Shown: piece by piece, positions 11,970-23,884 of the stretch
How the letters are laid out: each line of letters starts with the position of its first letter
Numbering within the stretch: the stretch's first letter is position 1
Assembly (NCBI GenBank): GCA_905147135.1
Contig: LR990058.1
Coordinates: forward strand, 16,157,349-16,221,348
Length of the DNA: 64,000 nucleotides
Reading direction: 5' to 3'
From: Blastobasis lacticolella
Lineage: Eukaryota; Arthropoda; Insecta; Lepidoptera; Blastobasidae
Made by a program: the position numbers and the translations under genes
Notes under the pieces: generated by a model
The model's database searches: none
Told to the model about the DNA's origin: nothing
Seen by the model: the letters and a program-made list of their open reading frames with translations, nothing else

Positions 11970-12175
11970 TAATCACAGCCCGTAACAATCCACTGCAGGA
12001 CTTAGGGCCTGACTCCGCTTGGCAGGCGGATTGGAGATCGCAGTGTTTAAATATAACAATGAAAAATGCTGTTGCCCATTTCCCAGACTACGGACTCGAA
12101 AACATTAGTCGCCTTGTACGACACTCATGAGTGTAAGGGGTTGGTGCTATTCTACTCTGCCGGACACCACACGGC
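11970..12175 (-). mobile_element. retroposon, GTGGTGTCCGGCAGAG family
   Basis: Minus-strand copy: CCCGTAACAATCCACTGCAG at 11980 is the 3' end, and TCTGCCGGACACCACACGGC near 12157-12176 is the 5' end. It has the same length and order as 3363-3612. Confidence 0.65.
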
Positions 12176-13440
12176 CATGTATCGACAGGATCATGTATTT
12201 TGATACTTATCGGGACACGTTCGAAATCGCGGAGTTATCGTTAGATGGACGTGTACACTTGTTGCACAAGTCACAACACGGTTTGTTTTCGAGAATACTT
12301 TGTAAGGAGTTGTTGTATTCGGGTCTGCGATTTAACGAGCAGGCCCTGTCTTCGGGTCACGCTTCGGGAGACAGAATTGTACGGCGTTATTTTTTGTCCA
12401 GATGCGCGTTTTTTGCATTTTTTTAATGCAACGCTCGCATTGTTCTGTCCGTGAGCTGTAAGGTTGCGTTCCTAATGTGTTTTTTTTTATAATTATTTCC
12501 ACTATTTCAGACGTTGGACCGACATTATTGGTCATAAGTTTCCTCTTAGGAATCAATCTGTATTTAATTGAAAATGTCGTATCTGGTAAAAACACTGTTC
12601 GCAAAACGATTCGATTTTCCATGAACAATCAAAGATTTGATGAGAGGTGACAGGTTGACATATACGGGGCTGGAAGAGGCGCAGTGATAGCTTTCAACCG
12701 GTACGTGAAAAACATGTCCTCAGACCAATGGTACTCATGTTTTCAGAAATGGTTTGACTGATAAAATAAAATGTACCAAATGGAGTAAATTTCGAAAAGC
12801 AGTAAATACATTACATTACATGTAAATTGTTTTATTAATGAGTTACGCAAAACTTTCATGTACCCCACGTACCAGGGGCATCACCCACGCGTTTCTAAGC
12901 CCTAAAAATTGTTTCACCCCTTTCTTGATGAACTCCACGTTACACTCTCCAGAGAAAACCTCTCCAGGGAGTTCGCACCACAACGTTAGTGTGCGTGGGA
13001 GTAAGTTCCTTTGGAACCACGCAGTTACCAATTTGGCTTCGGAGAAGGATCTATGTCGATGGCGAGCGATGCGATCATGTCAAACAGTTTCTCAGAACAA
13101 ACACTTATTCAGAACACCAATGGAACATTTTCACCCCCACCCCCACCCACTGTGCTACGGCCAGGAATTAATTGGAATAATAATCTTAGTAATTCACTGG
13201 TAGGATTGAATAATACTGCACCTAGTATCGTATTCGCAGGTATTATTCGAGAACTCGCAGTGAAATATGAAATTTTAATTGACGCTCCCTGCCGTTGAAC
13301 GCTATGGTTATAATATTTAATTACTGCAGGCTGCAGAGGGGTTATTAGAGTGCTTGTACGCGGTAATTATTTTGTAATTTTTGTACTTTCAGTTGTAAAT
13401 TTATTTTTCTTGTGAAGGATTTGGCATGATGACGGTGAGG
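12176..13440. other. no supported gene
   Basis: The sequence includes open frames 12332-12628 (minus) and 12838-13203 (plus) without recognisable domains. GGGGCATCACCCACGCG at 12877 and AACTCCACGTTAC at 12931 recur near 33090 and 32745, so part of this is dispersed repeat. Confidence 0.35.
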
Positions 13441-13932
13441 ACATCCTAATCTCGAGAACACTCACCGCGTGAGGTCTCGACGACCGCCTTACCAGACAGC
13501 TAGAGGTCTGCAGGGTGAACCGTTCGACCTGAGAACGAAATGGGGGGAAGAATGGAAGGCTAAACCACCTAAGCCCGTGCCAACAACCTACGACCCCACA
13601 AAAAAGCCCCAAGGTTTCTCGGCCCCGAGACGACAATGGTGCCAGTTGAACAGGCTTAGAACTGGGCACGGACTCTGCTGCGAGAATATGTTCAGGTGTG
13701 GTTGGCGAGACTCTCCAGCGTGCGATTGCGGTGCCCCTGTGCAGTCCATTCATCATGTCATCCACGAATGTCCAAAGCGGAAATACACTGGAGACTCTTT
13801 GGACTTGTTCTCTCCTGATGAAAACGCAGGTGAAGAATTTAGATATTTACTTGTAGTTTTAGTGTTCATTAATTACCTAGGTTATAATTAGCGACTCGGC
13901 TATTAATGCCATACGAATAAATAAATAAATGT
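13440..13932 (+). pseudogene. LINE ORF2 C-terminal fragment
   Basis: The open stretch 13469-13891 contains the cysteine/histidine motif at the end of R1/Jockey-type LINE ORF2 proteins: RLRTGHGLCCENMFRCGW, then CDCGAPVQSIHHVIHECP (CxC..H..H..C). A short AAATA repeat at 13914-13930 looks like the 3' tail. Endonuclease and reverse transcriptase domains are missing, so this is a 5'-truncated dead copy. Codons upstream of the first Met also look coding (from about 13440). Confidence 0.65.
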
Positions 13933-14051
13933 AAAAGCGCCCTAGGTTATTCTACGTCACCAAGTACAAGAAAAAATCCACTTTGTAGTGATATTAGCTG
14001 TTTAACGGTGTTATTCTGGGCTCTAAACTACATTTTTTCATATACCACTAA

Positions 14052-14226
14052 GGGCCGATTTTTCAATCCTCAGATAAAACATATCAGTCTGATAAGCTAT
14101 TGTGCGACTAAAATAAAACTGTATAATTACTTCATATGTTATTGATGGATTATAGTTTGTTTTGATTTGGCAGTATATTACTTTATCAGACAGATAAATT
14201 TTATCTGAGGATTGAAAAATCGGCCC
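14052..14226. mobile_element. MITE with TAA target duplication
   Basis: The terminal inverted repeat GGGCCGATTTTTCAATCC (to CAGATAAAA) matches its reverse complement at the right end. TAA flanks both sides (14049-14051 and 14227-14229). A 3-bp TWA target points to the PIF/Harbinger superfamily. 175 bp, no coding sequence. Confidence 0.75.
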
Positions 14227-14604
14227 TAAGTTGGCAAACAAGATGACGCTAAAGTGAATAAAAATCCGTTCAGTAATTTGCGTGAAGGAGAAACAAACAT
14301 ACATTCAAACATCTATGTGTCCCTAAAAACTAACGATTTTATAGATATACAGATTTAGTATGATGGGACGGTAGGATTGATTAGGATGTGAGTAGGATTT
14401 TTTAAAGTTTTATCACCATTGTGACTGCGGTTTTGTCCAAACCGAAGATTTACAAAAATTGGCACGCTTCGGCGCGCGTTCACTGTGCATGACGGACGAA
14501 CGCACACGCATCTCCTTTATATATAGTACCTACAGGTAGTTGTTTGTATAGTTACCAACAAAAGTGTTAATGGGTTGTCATATTTTTTTTCAATTAATTG
14601 GGCA

Positions 14605-14860
14605 ATGTGGTGTCCGGCAGAGTAGAATAGCACCATCCCCTTACTCTCATGGGTGTCGTAGAAGGCGACTAATGTTTTTAAGGCAAAAGATCAAGAGTCT
14701 CCGTATCTGGAATATGGGCAGCAGCATTTTCCATTGTTATATTTAAACACTGCGATCTCCAACCCGCCTGCCAAGCGTGGTGATTATGGCAATAACCTTC
14801 CCTTTCTTGGGAGAGGCCTTAAGTCCTGCAGTGGACTGTTACGGGCTCTAATGATGAACC
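14605..14860 (+). mobile_element. retroposon, near-complete copy
   Basis: Plus-strand copy from GTGGTGTCCGGCAGAGTAG to TCCTGCAGTGGACTGTTACG. The flanking sequence then contains ATGATGAACC and, further on, GATGGTGACGATGATGAG. No open frame of note. Confidence 0.65.
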
Positions 14861-15299
14861 AATGGGCTTTGTTGCTCAAAATACAAGTACAGACGACGGA
14901 ACCACCGATGATGGTGACGATGATGAGTTGCCATACTCCCATACCGTACATCCTTGCAGGAGCATTTCTGGCTGGTGTCGTACCTGAATAGAACGCACTG
15001 TAAGGCATATCAGGCCTTACAGCGATAATGCACGTGCGATGTTACTCGTATATAAAACTTAAGTGCAGTCAGCCCTGACAGAGCGCCCTCATCGAGCCCT
15101 GGCAGATGTCACTCGCTTCACGATCTTCGGCCATCTTGACCCCCTTTTTTATATTAATGTGTCAATCTCGTGTAGGTATTTTCTGTACCTAGCGCAATAT
15201 AAAAAACGTCGACCAGGAAATCCTCGACCAAGTATACATAAAGATTCATGGACAAATTCACACAGCGCCATCTAGCACCAAAGTAAGTAGAGCTTACTA
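14861..15299. other. no gene seen
   Basis: Unassigned sequence. Contains GCGCCATCT at 15265-15273, a motif shared with several elements here. Confidence 0.4.
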
Positions 15300-15465
15300 C
15301 TTGTTAAATAACTTTTTTAAATACGTACTTATTATATATAGCACACCCAGACCCGTAACAAAAATTAATATTCATCATTACAATTTCTGCTCGGCCGGGA
15401 ATCAACCCTGGGACATTTGCGTGGCAGACCGGCATGGTAACCAAGTGAACCACTCAGGTCGTCAA
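15300..15465 (-). mobile_element. second tRNA-derived SINE family
   Basis: Read on the minus strand, a tRNA-like head (CTGAGTGGTTCACTTGGTTA, B box GGGTTGATTCCCGG) is followed by GCAGAAATTGTAATGATGAA and GTTACGGGTCTGGGTGTGC. This differs from the SINE at 34893. The B box has lost the usual TCGA. Confidence 0.55.
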
Positions 15466-15892
15466 ACGTCAGGCATTATAACTTCACGTCGTGGACACCT
15501 GTCAAAATTGACTCTTCAGATTGCGATAACTTTAACGAAAAGCAAACACTTTCGCTCCCGCCTGTACAGCCCCAAAAAATTCGGCAATCACCGCAGCATA
15601 TCTAAACGAAACCTATGCAAATGGCCCCAAAGCAACGAAACCTGGCGTCCAATTATTTTTGTTATATTGCAATTCCCCTTTTTTATTGCACCTTTATCGG
15701 ACCACCGGTGCGGCGTAATTAGGATAATTGTGTTCATTACGAGATCTCAAAGTATTTTATGTATTGTAACTCTGCTTCCGCGGGTAATGGATGCGTCGTA
15801 ACTCGAGTAGAACGCGCGGATATTTAAATGAAGCGCAAAGTTAAAGTCGTCCAAATTTTGGCGGTGTGTTTTACGATTCGCATTTTGGCATG

Positions 15893-16065
15893 AAGTCGGT
15901 TGCCTAATGGTTAAGGGGACTGACTCGTTGGTACCCCGAGGTACCGGGTTCGAACCCCAGTACCACCATGTACGAATTACTCTTTTCTGAATTATGTACA
16001 CGACAACAGTTAGTGTGGACTACTACTAACTGCTGCTCTTACGGTGAGGGAAAGCATGGAACCGT
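15893..16065 (+). mobile_element. tRNA-derived SINE, 3' truncated
   Basis: The head is clear: TTGCCTAATGGTTAAGG resembles an A box and CGGGTTCGAACCCCAG is a B box, followed by CCATGTACGAATTACTC and GGTGAGGGAAAGCATGG. The rest of the body is missing. The head differs from the other copies and may be a subfamily. Confidence 0.6.
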
Positions 16066-16096
16066 TAGCTTTGTAGGTTCCGAATCGACAGTAGTA

Positions 16097-16347
16097 GAGC
16101 TCGTCTAATCTAAAATGACGCGCCCCACTATCGCATTAACGCACACAAGCAAGTTTAAAATATGGATGCAATACATATACAAATGCCGTTGTAATTGGTC
16201 ATTCAGTTGCCGGTGAGACACCAACGTAGGAGCTCGCGTCGTTTATTGGCTCCCACACAGATGAAGTGTCGTTATCAATATTTGCACTCACACATCGAAA
16301 TCAACTAACTAAGTAGTGGGGCGCGTCATTTTAGACTAGACGAGCTC
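16097..16347. mobile_element. Tc1/mariner-type MITE (TA target), copy 1
   Basis: 251 bp with terminal inverted repeats GAGCTCGTCTAATCTAAAAT..CGCGCCCCACTA and the matching right end, flanked by TA at 16095-16096 and 16348-16349. It aligns end to end with 51509-51759, with about ten differences by eye. No open frame; it would depend on a transposase elsewhere. Confidence 0.85.
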
Positions 16348-16514
16348 TAGTAACATAGGTACATTAATTCGGTTAAACGTCAAGAAATTTATAACAACAG
16401 AGAAAGCTTTTAACTTTCCCCCCAAAAAATACCTACTCCTCACTTGACGTGGCGATCACATAGTTCAAGAAATTTTCGAATACTTACTTTATCTACTTAT
16501 ATTAGGAATAAAGT

Positions 16515-16860
16515 AGCCTGCGATTGTGTTCCCTGAACATTATAATCTGGATAACTTCAAGGCTAGAGTGAATAGGCTGTTCCTAGGCAAGCATGCTCTA
16601 TCATCAGCTGCATCGTCGCTTACCATCAGGTGAGATGCCAGTTAAATACCTTTTTTAGTGAAGAAGAGGTATTTTACCTTAGGAAGATATTACTTTACCC
16701 GGAGGAGTGACGTCGATATGTGGGATTGCCGGAAAATAGCCCTACCCACTAAAACCCCTCTGAGTATCCACATCCGCTTTTTATCGGAACACCACAGGAC
16801 CTCATAGATAGTTTGCAATGTGGTGTGGCAGTTACATGCCTGGCTAAGACAATAAAAAAT
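16515..16860 (+). mobile_element. LINE 3' end fragment
   Basis: GCGATTGTGTTCCCTGAACA and GGCTAGAGTGAATAGGCTGT match the last codons of the fragment at 4955-5365. After CTTACCATCAGGTGAGATGC comes about 200 bp of different 3' sequence ending GCTAAGACAATAAAAAATAA. Confidence 0.55.
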
Positions 16861-17033
16861 AACTTTAACAAGTATTTTTCAACATCCATCCGTTGTTACT
16901 TCCAAAGTACATTAGTACATTATTTGTGAGAAATGGGTTGTTGTCGGCAGCGTTCAATGTACCTATTCAATTGGGAAAATTGTAAGCGCAAAATTGTAAG
17001 CGCATTCTTTTGCTTTTGTTTTTTATATTATTA

Positions 17034-17473
<440 letters not shown>

Positions 17474-18044
17474 TCATTTTGTATTCTGTCATATTATTGC
17501 GGTGCAGTTTTACTTTCCTTTTTTTATTTTATTTTGTTGCTACTAGCGAGGACCTGTAATTGGCTTATTGATTCTACTATTTTACCTATTATGTTTCATA
17601 TAGCTGTTGGTACTCCAATAAATAAATAAATAAATAAGTACCTCCTTTCATGTTCCTATTCCAGATTCATTCTACACCTAAATAAGTCGGGTAGAGGCAC
17701 CCAGTCCAGTATTTCGTCCTCCATCTGGTTTTAATTGCTGCACCGGGCTTGCTATCGATGGCGGATGAACATTTTTGGACGCAGCTCACGTTTTTGGAGC
17801 AGCTCCACGTTTTTTGTTTCAACTTGTTCGTTTTAAAGTGTACACGGCACATGCTCTGTATATTGCAATAGGGGGGCAGCGTATCGACCTACAAATGCCC
17901 TGTATAAAAGGAGCTGACATGGCTATGCGCGTCTATAGAATATGGTAGGTCATCTTATATTGGTTTTGTTATTGATATCGACTGTGCGATACGAAGCATG
18001 GGCTGCGGCAAAAATATTATGATACAATAATATAAAATAAATAA

Positions 18045-18392
18045 TCATCATCTTAGCGTTAATGACGTGCGCGAAGGCCCGGGGTCCGTCTTGACCATGA
18101 TCTAGGATTAGGAAGACCTGGTAATTACAGTGGAGCGACTGCCATCTGACCTCCGTGACCCTGCTACCAGGGCAACCTGACCAGCTTGGATCATGGTTAC
18201 ATAATAATATGATGTCGCTTGAAAGTGCAGGTTTCATCATGGTGTTTTCCCTCACCGTAGGAGCATTAAATTGGTTATCATTCATCCAATACATATACAT
18301 AACTCCGAAAGAAGTCATTGGTACATGGCATCGAACCCGGTACTTCTCGCTTACGAGTCGGATACATTAACCGCTCAGCCACCGACGCTGAA
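18045..18392 (-). mobile_element. full-length tRNA-derived SINE
   Basis: Runs from ATCATCATCTTAGCGTTAAT (3' end, ATC tail) through GGCCCGGGGTCCGTC and the body to the head at 18320-18392 (TCGAACCCGGTACTTC, CAGCCACCGACGCT). Small deletions distinguish it from 5427-5796. Confidence 0.75.
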
Positions 18393-18504
18393 CCTGTCCT
18401 GGGCCTGTCAACAACTAAACTTTATTTAAAATCATTTATAACAGACAAAATTCATAAAATGAAGTCCTTTTATTTCTCTAAAGTAATTTTTACAAAAATA
18501 AGTT

Positions 18505-18960
18505 AACTACTAAAAATTTAAATACGAAAGTTTGTGTGTACGTTTGTTACCTCTTGATGCAAAATGGGAAACGGATTTGGATGAAATTTAGTAGGTCTAT
18601 ATTAGGAATTGGAATAACACCAACAAAAATAAAATAAATCCTTTTTTTAATATTCATACGATTTTATTTCATTGTTCATATGATAATTTTTATAAATATT
18701 TCAAGGATTTAAATAATTCACCCTTTGGGTTTATTTTTTATAAACGCAATTTGTTTACATTTTTTATCTTGCATTTCAACTCAGAGTTTGTTGCCCGAAC
18801 TTTGGAGGAATAACTCAATCTAGGTAGCACTAAATATATGAAATGAAAAGTATATGTACCTATCCTCCTGTACTTTACCCGCCTGTCTGTATGTATTTTT
18901 GTATGACTACTTAACGGATGAACCGATTTTGACTATTTATCTTGGGCCCCTGGTGGGTAG
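18505..18960 (+). mobile_element. Helitron remnants
   Basis: ACGAAAGTTTGTGTGTACGT..GGATTTGGATGAAATTTAGT at 18527-18592 and CTTAACGGATGAACCGATTT at 18910 match conserved internal parts of small lepidopteran Helitrons. Ends are not definable. Confidence 0.4.
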
Positions 18961-19074
18961 CTCTTATAAAAAAAAATTCAAATTCCACAGGCTTATATTC
19001 TCATTACTAATAATATATATTAAGCCTTTATTTACTTTACCCTCATGATATTGTGGTAAAAGACCAGTGGAAAG

Positions 19075-19205
19075 ATTTTTACGGGATCGGCAACGCGTTG
19101 GTAATGTAAACATCCCCTGGCATTGCAAACGTCCATAGGCTGCGGCGACTGCTCACCATCAGACAGGCCGCAAGCTTGTTAACCACCTTAGTGGTATAAA
19201 AAGAA
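19075..19205 (+). mobile_element. LINE 3' UTR fragment
   Basis: ATCGGCAACGCGTTGGTAAT..CATAGGCTGCGGCGACTGC..CACCATCAGACAGG followed by CTTAGTGGTATAAAAAGAA resembles the LINE 3' UTR pieces at 8700 and, inverted, at 33008. Confidence 0.5.
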
Positions 19206-19270
19206 AAACCTAGCAATACTGTCTAACTGGAACTCTGCTACCGCACGTCTCACGTACATCCACTGCACAT

Positions 19271-19603
19271 CAATGAGGAGTTTTCCAGTAGGTATTGATA
19301 GTTTGTTTCAAAAAGCATCAATAGATGGCGCTACTACAATTTTGGTAATCTTCTTTAAATCTGTATGATGGTGGCAGTGATTTCATGCAGCCAAGTAATA
19401 CTAAACATGAAAATAAAGTGTTTATTAATAAAAACATACCTGTTAAAGGTTGAACGAAGTGTAAAAAGAGATATTTATAGAAGTAAGCACTATGTTCCAT
19501 TATTATTACAACCTCTAAAATGGTTGAAAACTATTGACAAATATAATATTATACAATACAACGTACCCAGTGTTTATATCCTGTTTGCTAAGAACCTATT
19601 TCA
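19271..19603 (+). mobile_element. MITE, left part (interrupted by LINE)
   Basis: Starts CAATGAGGAGTTTTCCAGTA, identical to the left end of the solo MITE at 43171. It continues through AGATGGCGCTACTACAATTT and stops in ATATCCTGTTTGCTAAGAAC, CTATTTCA, where the LINE begins. Confidence 0.85.
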
Positions 19604-19646
19604 GTCAGTCTCCGCGCGAACGCAACAGCGGTCGGGTGCAGAAAAA

Positions 19647-20903
19647 ATGGCTAACGAAACTTTAAAGTGCATACAGTGCAGTATTGTAATAAATGAGCTA
19701 TTATGTTTTGTTCAGAACAAGATTGATGTGATGGACGAAGAAAGTTTAATTAGACTGTGCATAAGTGGCTTTTCTTCTGAGGAAATTAGTACAGCAAAGG
19801 AATTGTTGTTCACGTCTATATCTACCTCCGTCCGAAATGTGTCACGGCGTAAGAATAAGGAGCAAAAGGAGTCGGAAGACATCATTACTGCTTTCAAGAA
19901 CACGGATCCGGATAAAACCCCCATATTTGTGGCGAGAGAACTGCATAAATTGCCGCCGATCACTTTTGATCACATAGATGTCACTAGGTTATTGAAAGAA
20001 ATGGTTGTATTGCAGTCGCAAGTGAAAGACATTAGAAGCACCTACGTAACTAAAGATCAATTAGATAGTGTCATATCGGAAATTAATGAAATGAAATATG
20101 TTTCTTTAGTGAATATGGACCAAAGAATAAATAAAGTAAAGGGTGGAGGTAGTTGCCTATTGGATAGCGGACCGATCGGAATTTTAAATATCTCGAACAC
20201 CAGTGCAAATACGCCCGACAAAGCAGAAGTGCGCGATTTGCGACCTTCGCCCTTGAGCCCAGCGAATGATTTGCGGCGGGGAGGACGCGTCGAGTTTTTG
20301 CTTGGCGATAAGTGTAAGTTGTCAGCGGCACACGATCAGCTGTGTTATATGCCTACTGATGACGCGGTCGCGGCACCGACACCTACCGAGCGGCCGAGCC
20401 GGGTAACAAAAGAACAGATGAGTGACTCGCGTGCCTACTGTATGGACAATGTAAATGAAAGTACTACATCTATGGCGGAGATAGTTTCCCGAGGAGGCGA
20501 GTGGAAGACGGAAGATTCTAAGCGAGAATGGACTTTAGTGCATAAGAAAAATAGAAACAGAATAGAAAGTGTGCGCGGAAAATCTATAGTTTCGGAAGGT
20601 GATCGATTTAGGCCAGCTGATTCGAGAGTAGCTTTGTTTGTGTCGAATGTTCATACGGATACGTCTGAAAAAGACATATTAGAATACATATACGCTAAAA
20701 CGAATGAAGAAGTTCTGCTTCAGAAAATACGTATGAAATCACAGAAGAAATACAATGCATATAAAATTATGGTACAAAAGCATAAACTTGAACTGTTCCT
20801 AAGTGATAAGCTTTGGCCAGATGGTGTGACGTGCAGACGCTTTATGCCTTATCGACACCTGGAAAGCCAGAATAAAACAGAACAGTCACCACAACAAAAA
20901 TAG
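19647..20903 (+). CDS. LINE ORF1 protein
   Basis: 418 codons from the ATG at 19647. The frame is open further upstream to 19365, but that part lies in the MITE left of the LINE boundary, so the ATG in GAAAAAATGGCTAACG is the real start. The N-terminal region (CIQCSIVINELLCF..GFSSEEI) and a helical middle part (KLPPITFDHIDVTRLLKEM, VKDIRS..SEINEMK) look like ORF1 proteins of CR1-type LINEs. The C-terminal ~90 residues (VALFVSNVHTDTSEKDILEY..) look like an RRM-type nucleic-acid-binding fold. It probably coats LINE RNA. No break is seen. The stop (20901) lies one base before the ORF2 start. Confidence 0.8.
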   Translation: MANETLKCIQCSIVINELLCFVQNKIDVMDEESLIRLCISGFSSEEISTAKELLFTSISTSVRNVSRRKNKEQKESEDIITAFKNTDPDKTPIFVARELHKLPPITFDHIDVTRLLKEMVVLQSQVKDIRSTYVTKDQLDSVISEINEMKYVSLVNMDQRINKVKGGGSCLLDSGPIGILNISNTSANTPDKAEVRDLRPSPLSPANDLRRGGRVEFLLGDKCKLSAAHDQLCYMPTDDAVAAPTPTERPSRVTKEQMSDSRAYCMDNVNESTTSMAEIVSRGGEWKTEDSKREWTLVHKKNRNRIESVRGKSIVSEGDRFRPADSRVALFVSNVHTDTSEKDILEYIYAKTNEEVLLQKIRMKSQKKYNAYKIMVQKHKLELFLSDKLWPDGVTCRRFMPYRHLESQNKTEQSPQQK

Positions 20904-20904
20904 T

Positions 20905-23672
20905 ATGTATAGTGCAACGTTTGTTACATACAATTGCAAAAATATAAAGCGCGCTGTGGATGGAGTTGCACTACTGTGCGAAACAGCGGACATCGTCGCC
21001 CTGCAGGAGACGTGGCTGCTGCCGGACGAGCTGCCTTTCCTGGACGGCGTGCACGAGGAGTTCGGGAGCACGGGCACTTCCGCGGTGAACACCGGCGCGG
21101 GTATCCTTAGGGGCAGACCCTTCGGTGGTGTCGCGTTGCTTTGGCGGAAATCTATCTTTCCTCACGTATCAGTGATACAGTGTAACAATCCACGGATAGC
21201 GGCAATACGCGTCGTAACAAGTGACCGCCCGTTTGTGGTGTTCAGTGTCTACATGCCGACTGACTGTGCAGATAACCTAACAGAGTTTACTGACTGTCTG
21301 AGTGCAATATCTGCTATTGTTGAAGAACAAAATATAGAATCTGCTTTCATCTTGGGAGACTTTAATGCCCATCCGGGTGAACGCTTTTATCACGAACTTT
21401 TAGAATTTTCGTCGGAGCAAAGATGGTTATGTCAAGACTTAAAAATATTACCTTTAAGTACATTTACGTTTGTCAGCGAAGCACACGGATGTCGGAGGTG
21501 GTTAGACCATTGCATTGCTACTAATGCGGCGGGCCACTGTGTTATAAATGCGTATGTAAAATATGATGTCTGTTGGTCCGACCATTTCCCACTAGTTATT
21601 AAGTGCAATTTGAATGTAATTGAGAGTAAAATAATGTTGCAACAGCCTAAATGTAATAAAATAAAGTGGGGAGAAAGAGATAGCGAACAGATTAGCGAAT
21701 ACAATAATATATGTAATAACGAGTTGAAAAGTGTTGATTTTAATGCAGAATTTCAATATTGTTGTGAAAATAGTTGCAATAGTTCTAGTCATAAACAAAT
21801 TGTAAATAGTTTATATTGTAAAATTGTCGGAATTTTGAGTCGGGCGGCTGCTGCCACTTATAAAGTTAAATCTACGAGGCGTGTTGGGAGAAGGCCGTTG
21901 GTTGGGTGGAATAAGCATGTCTGCGAGGCTCATAGGAATGCTAGGCTAAAATTCGCTACCTGGCTATGGTACAGTAAACCATCCACGGGAGTTGTGTATA
22001 CCGAGATGGTCGAATCGCGAAAAATGTTTAAAGGGAAGCTTAGGTGGTGTCAGAACCATCAGGAACAGTTAAAAATGGACTTGTTGGCGAAACATCACTC
22101 ACAGGCAGACTTTAGAACTTTCTGGAAGTGTACGCGGAACCTGAGTAATAAGTCTAGCATTCCTATGAGTGTCGAGGGTGCTTCTAACCCCAGTGACATT
22201 GCTAACATATTTCGGGATAATTTCTCGGTGCATTCGCCTCTGGGGCCACCATGCCGGGGGCACGATGCTGATACCCTGAATGTCAAAATGTCCACTATTA
22301 TTCTGGCTAGAGAGGTTAGAGTGGCTATTAACAGAATGACTGGAGGCAAATCGCCTGGGCATGATGGGCTCAGCGTCGAACACCTGAGGCATGCGGGCTC
22401 CCACTTACCACGGGTGCTCGCAATGTTATTTAATTTATGCTTGAGCCATTCGTACCTACCTCCGGATCTGATGGATACTCTGGTGGTGCCTATTATTAAA
22501 TGCAAGACTGGTGACCCGTCGGACAAAACAAATTATAGACCGATTTCCTTGGCCGTGTGCTTAACACCTCTCTGGGAAAGCGGATCAAGCTGCATGATGC
22601 CCAGTTTGGATTCCGAACTGGGTTATCAACTGAAACTGCCATATTGAGTTTAAAGCATACTGTCAAGTACTACGCAGATAGACGGACACCAATCTATGCA
22701 TGTTTTATGGACCTTTCAAAGGCATTCGACTTGGTGTCTTACGACGTACTATGGTCGAAACTTAAAGACGAGAAGGTGCCGCCGGAGTTGATATCGATTC
22801 TGCGGTTTTGGTATCTTAATCAAGAGAACCGTGTGAAGTGGGGAGGCGTCTTTTCGGAAGCCTACAGGCTGGAAAGTGGTGTGAGACAGGGTGGGTTGAG
22901 CTCACCTCTGCTTTTCAGTCTGTATGTGAATGCACTGATTGAGCGGCTCAGTGGCATGCATGTCGGATGCTATGTTGATGGAGTTTGTTTTAACAATATC
23001 AGCTACGCAGATGACATGGTTCTGCTGGCTCCCTCAATCAGTGCACTCAGGCAGCTTATCCGGGTCTGTGAGTTGTATGCGGCCGGGAACGGTCTTATTT
23101 ACAACACCAGAAAGACCGAGTTTATTATTTTTAAAGCTGGGACCAAAAGCCCAACTTCCATACCTCCCATCGTTCTAAATGGACAGCCCATCAAACGGGT
23201 TTATAAATTTAAATATCTGGGCCATCTGTTAACGGACGACTTGAAGGATGAGGAGGATATGGAGAGGGAACGCAGGGCGTTGTCGGTCCGGGCGAACATG
23301 CTGGCTCGTAGGTTCGCACGATGTACAGACACAGTCAAAGTATTGCTATTTAAAGCATACTGCACATCACTGTACTCGGCGAGTCTATGGGTCCGGTATA
23401 CGCAACGGGCCTATAACGCGCTGCGGGTCCAGTACAACAATGCATTTAGGGCGCTGTTACGGCTGCCGCGTTTCTGCAGTGCGTCTGCTATGTTTGCCGA
23501 GGCGCGCGCGGATGGTTTCGATGCCACCTGGCGCAAGAAAACTGCGTCGCTAGTGAGCAGAGTGCGCGCCAGCGGTAACAGCCTCCTGAAATGCATAGCT
23601 GACAAAGTTGAGAGTCCTGTCATGTGGGTACTCACGCAGCGGACGCTATCTAGGCTTAAAATATTATATTAG
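20905..23672 (+). pseudogene. LINE ORF2: endonuclease-reverse transcriptase, frameshifted
   Basis: The N-terminal ~230 residues are an APE-type endonuclease: QETWLLPD, SVYMPTD, ILGDFNAHPG and SDHFPL carry the catalytic residues. The reverse transcriptase follows, with GGKSPGHDGLS, NYRPISLA, FMDLSKAFD, ESGVRQGGLSSPLLFSLYVN and the catalytic YADDM. After NYRPISLA (about 22550) the frame changes and roughly nine residues of the usual domain are missing, so a small out-of-frame deletion near 22554 splits the gene into 20905-22647 and 22557-23672. The second part carries the whole catalytic core to the stop at 23672. The copy should be inactive in cis but is otherwise well preserved, suggesting a young insertion. 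Confidence 0.85.
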
Positions 23673-23790
23673 AAAATAATTAATTCAATAATTTTATGAC
23701 ATAGTTCTTATAAATTTTGCTAACATAGACTAAGATTTACTAACAACAAATGGACCACTGTTGTCTTATCAATAAAGATATTATTATTAT

Positions 23791-23884
23791 TATTTCAAGC
23801 GATTATCAATTACCAAAATTGTCGGGGCGCCATCTAGTGAGTGGTTAGGAATGCCTTAAATACCTATTGGAAAACTCCTCATTG
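23791..23884 (+). mobile_element. MITE, right part
   Basis: TTTCAAGCGATTATCAATTA to ATTGGAAAACTCCTCATTG matches the right end of the solo MITE at 43171-43639, completing the element split by the LINE. Confidence 0.85.

Larger units (their letters stand above)
19604..23790 (+). mobile_element. non-LTR retrotransposon (CR1/Jockey group), nearly full length
   Basis: A 4.19-kb element with a short 5' UTR (19604-19646), ORF1, ORF2 one base downstream of the ORF1 stop, and a 118-bp 3' UTR ending TCAATAAAGATATTATTATT. Tatttca flanks it at 19597-19603 and 23791-23797. The solo MITE at 43171 shows the uninterrupted target. The ATT-repeat tail instead of poly(A), the endonuclease type and the ORF1 sequence suggest a CR1-like clade; the exact clade is inferred. 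Confidence 0.85.

Noticed and set aside
12332..12628. 98-codon minus-strand ORF
   Set aside because: No homology recognised, lies between dispersed repeats, and overlaps an equally open plus-strand frame.
19365..19646. N-terminal extension of LINE ORF1
   Set aside because: This stretch is MITE sequence left of the LINE boundary; the solo MITE at 43171 contains the same DNA without the LINE.
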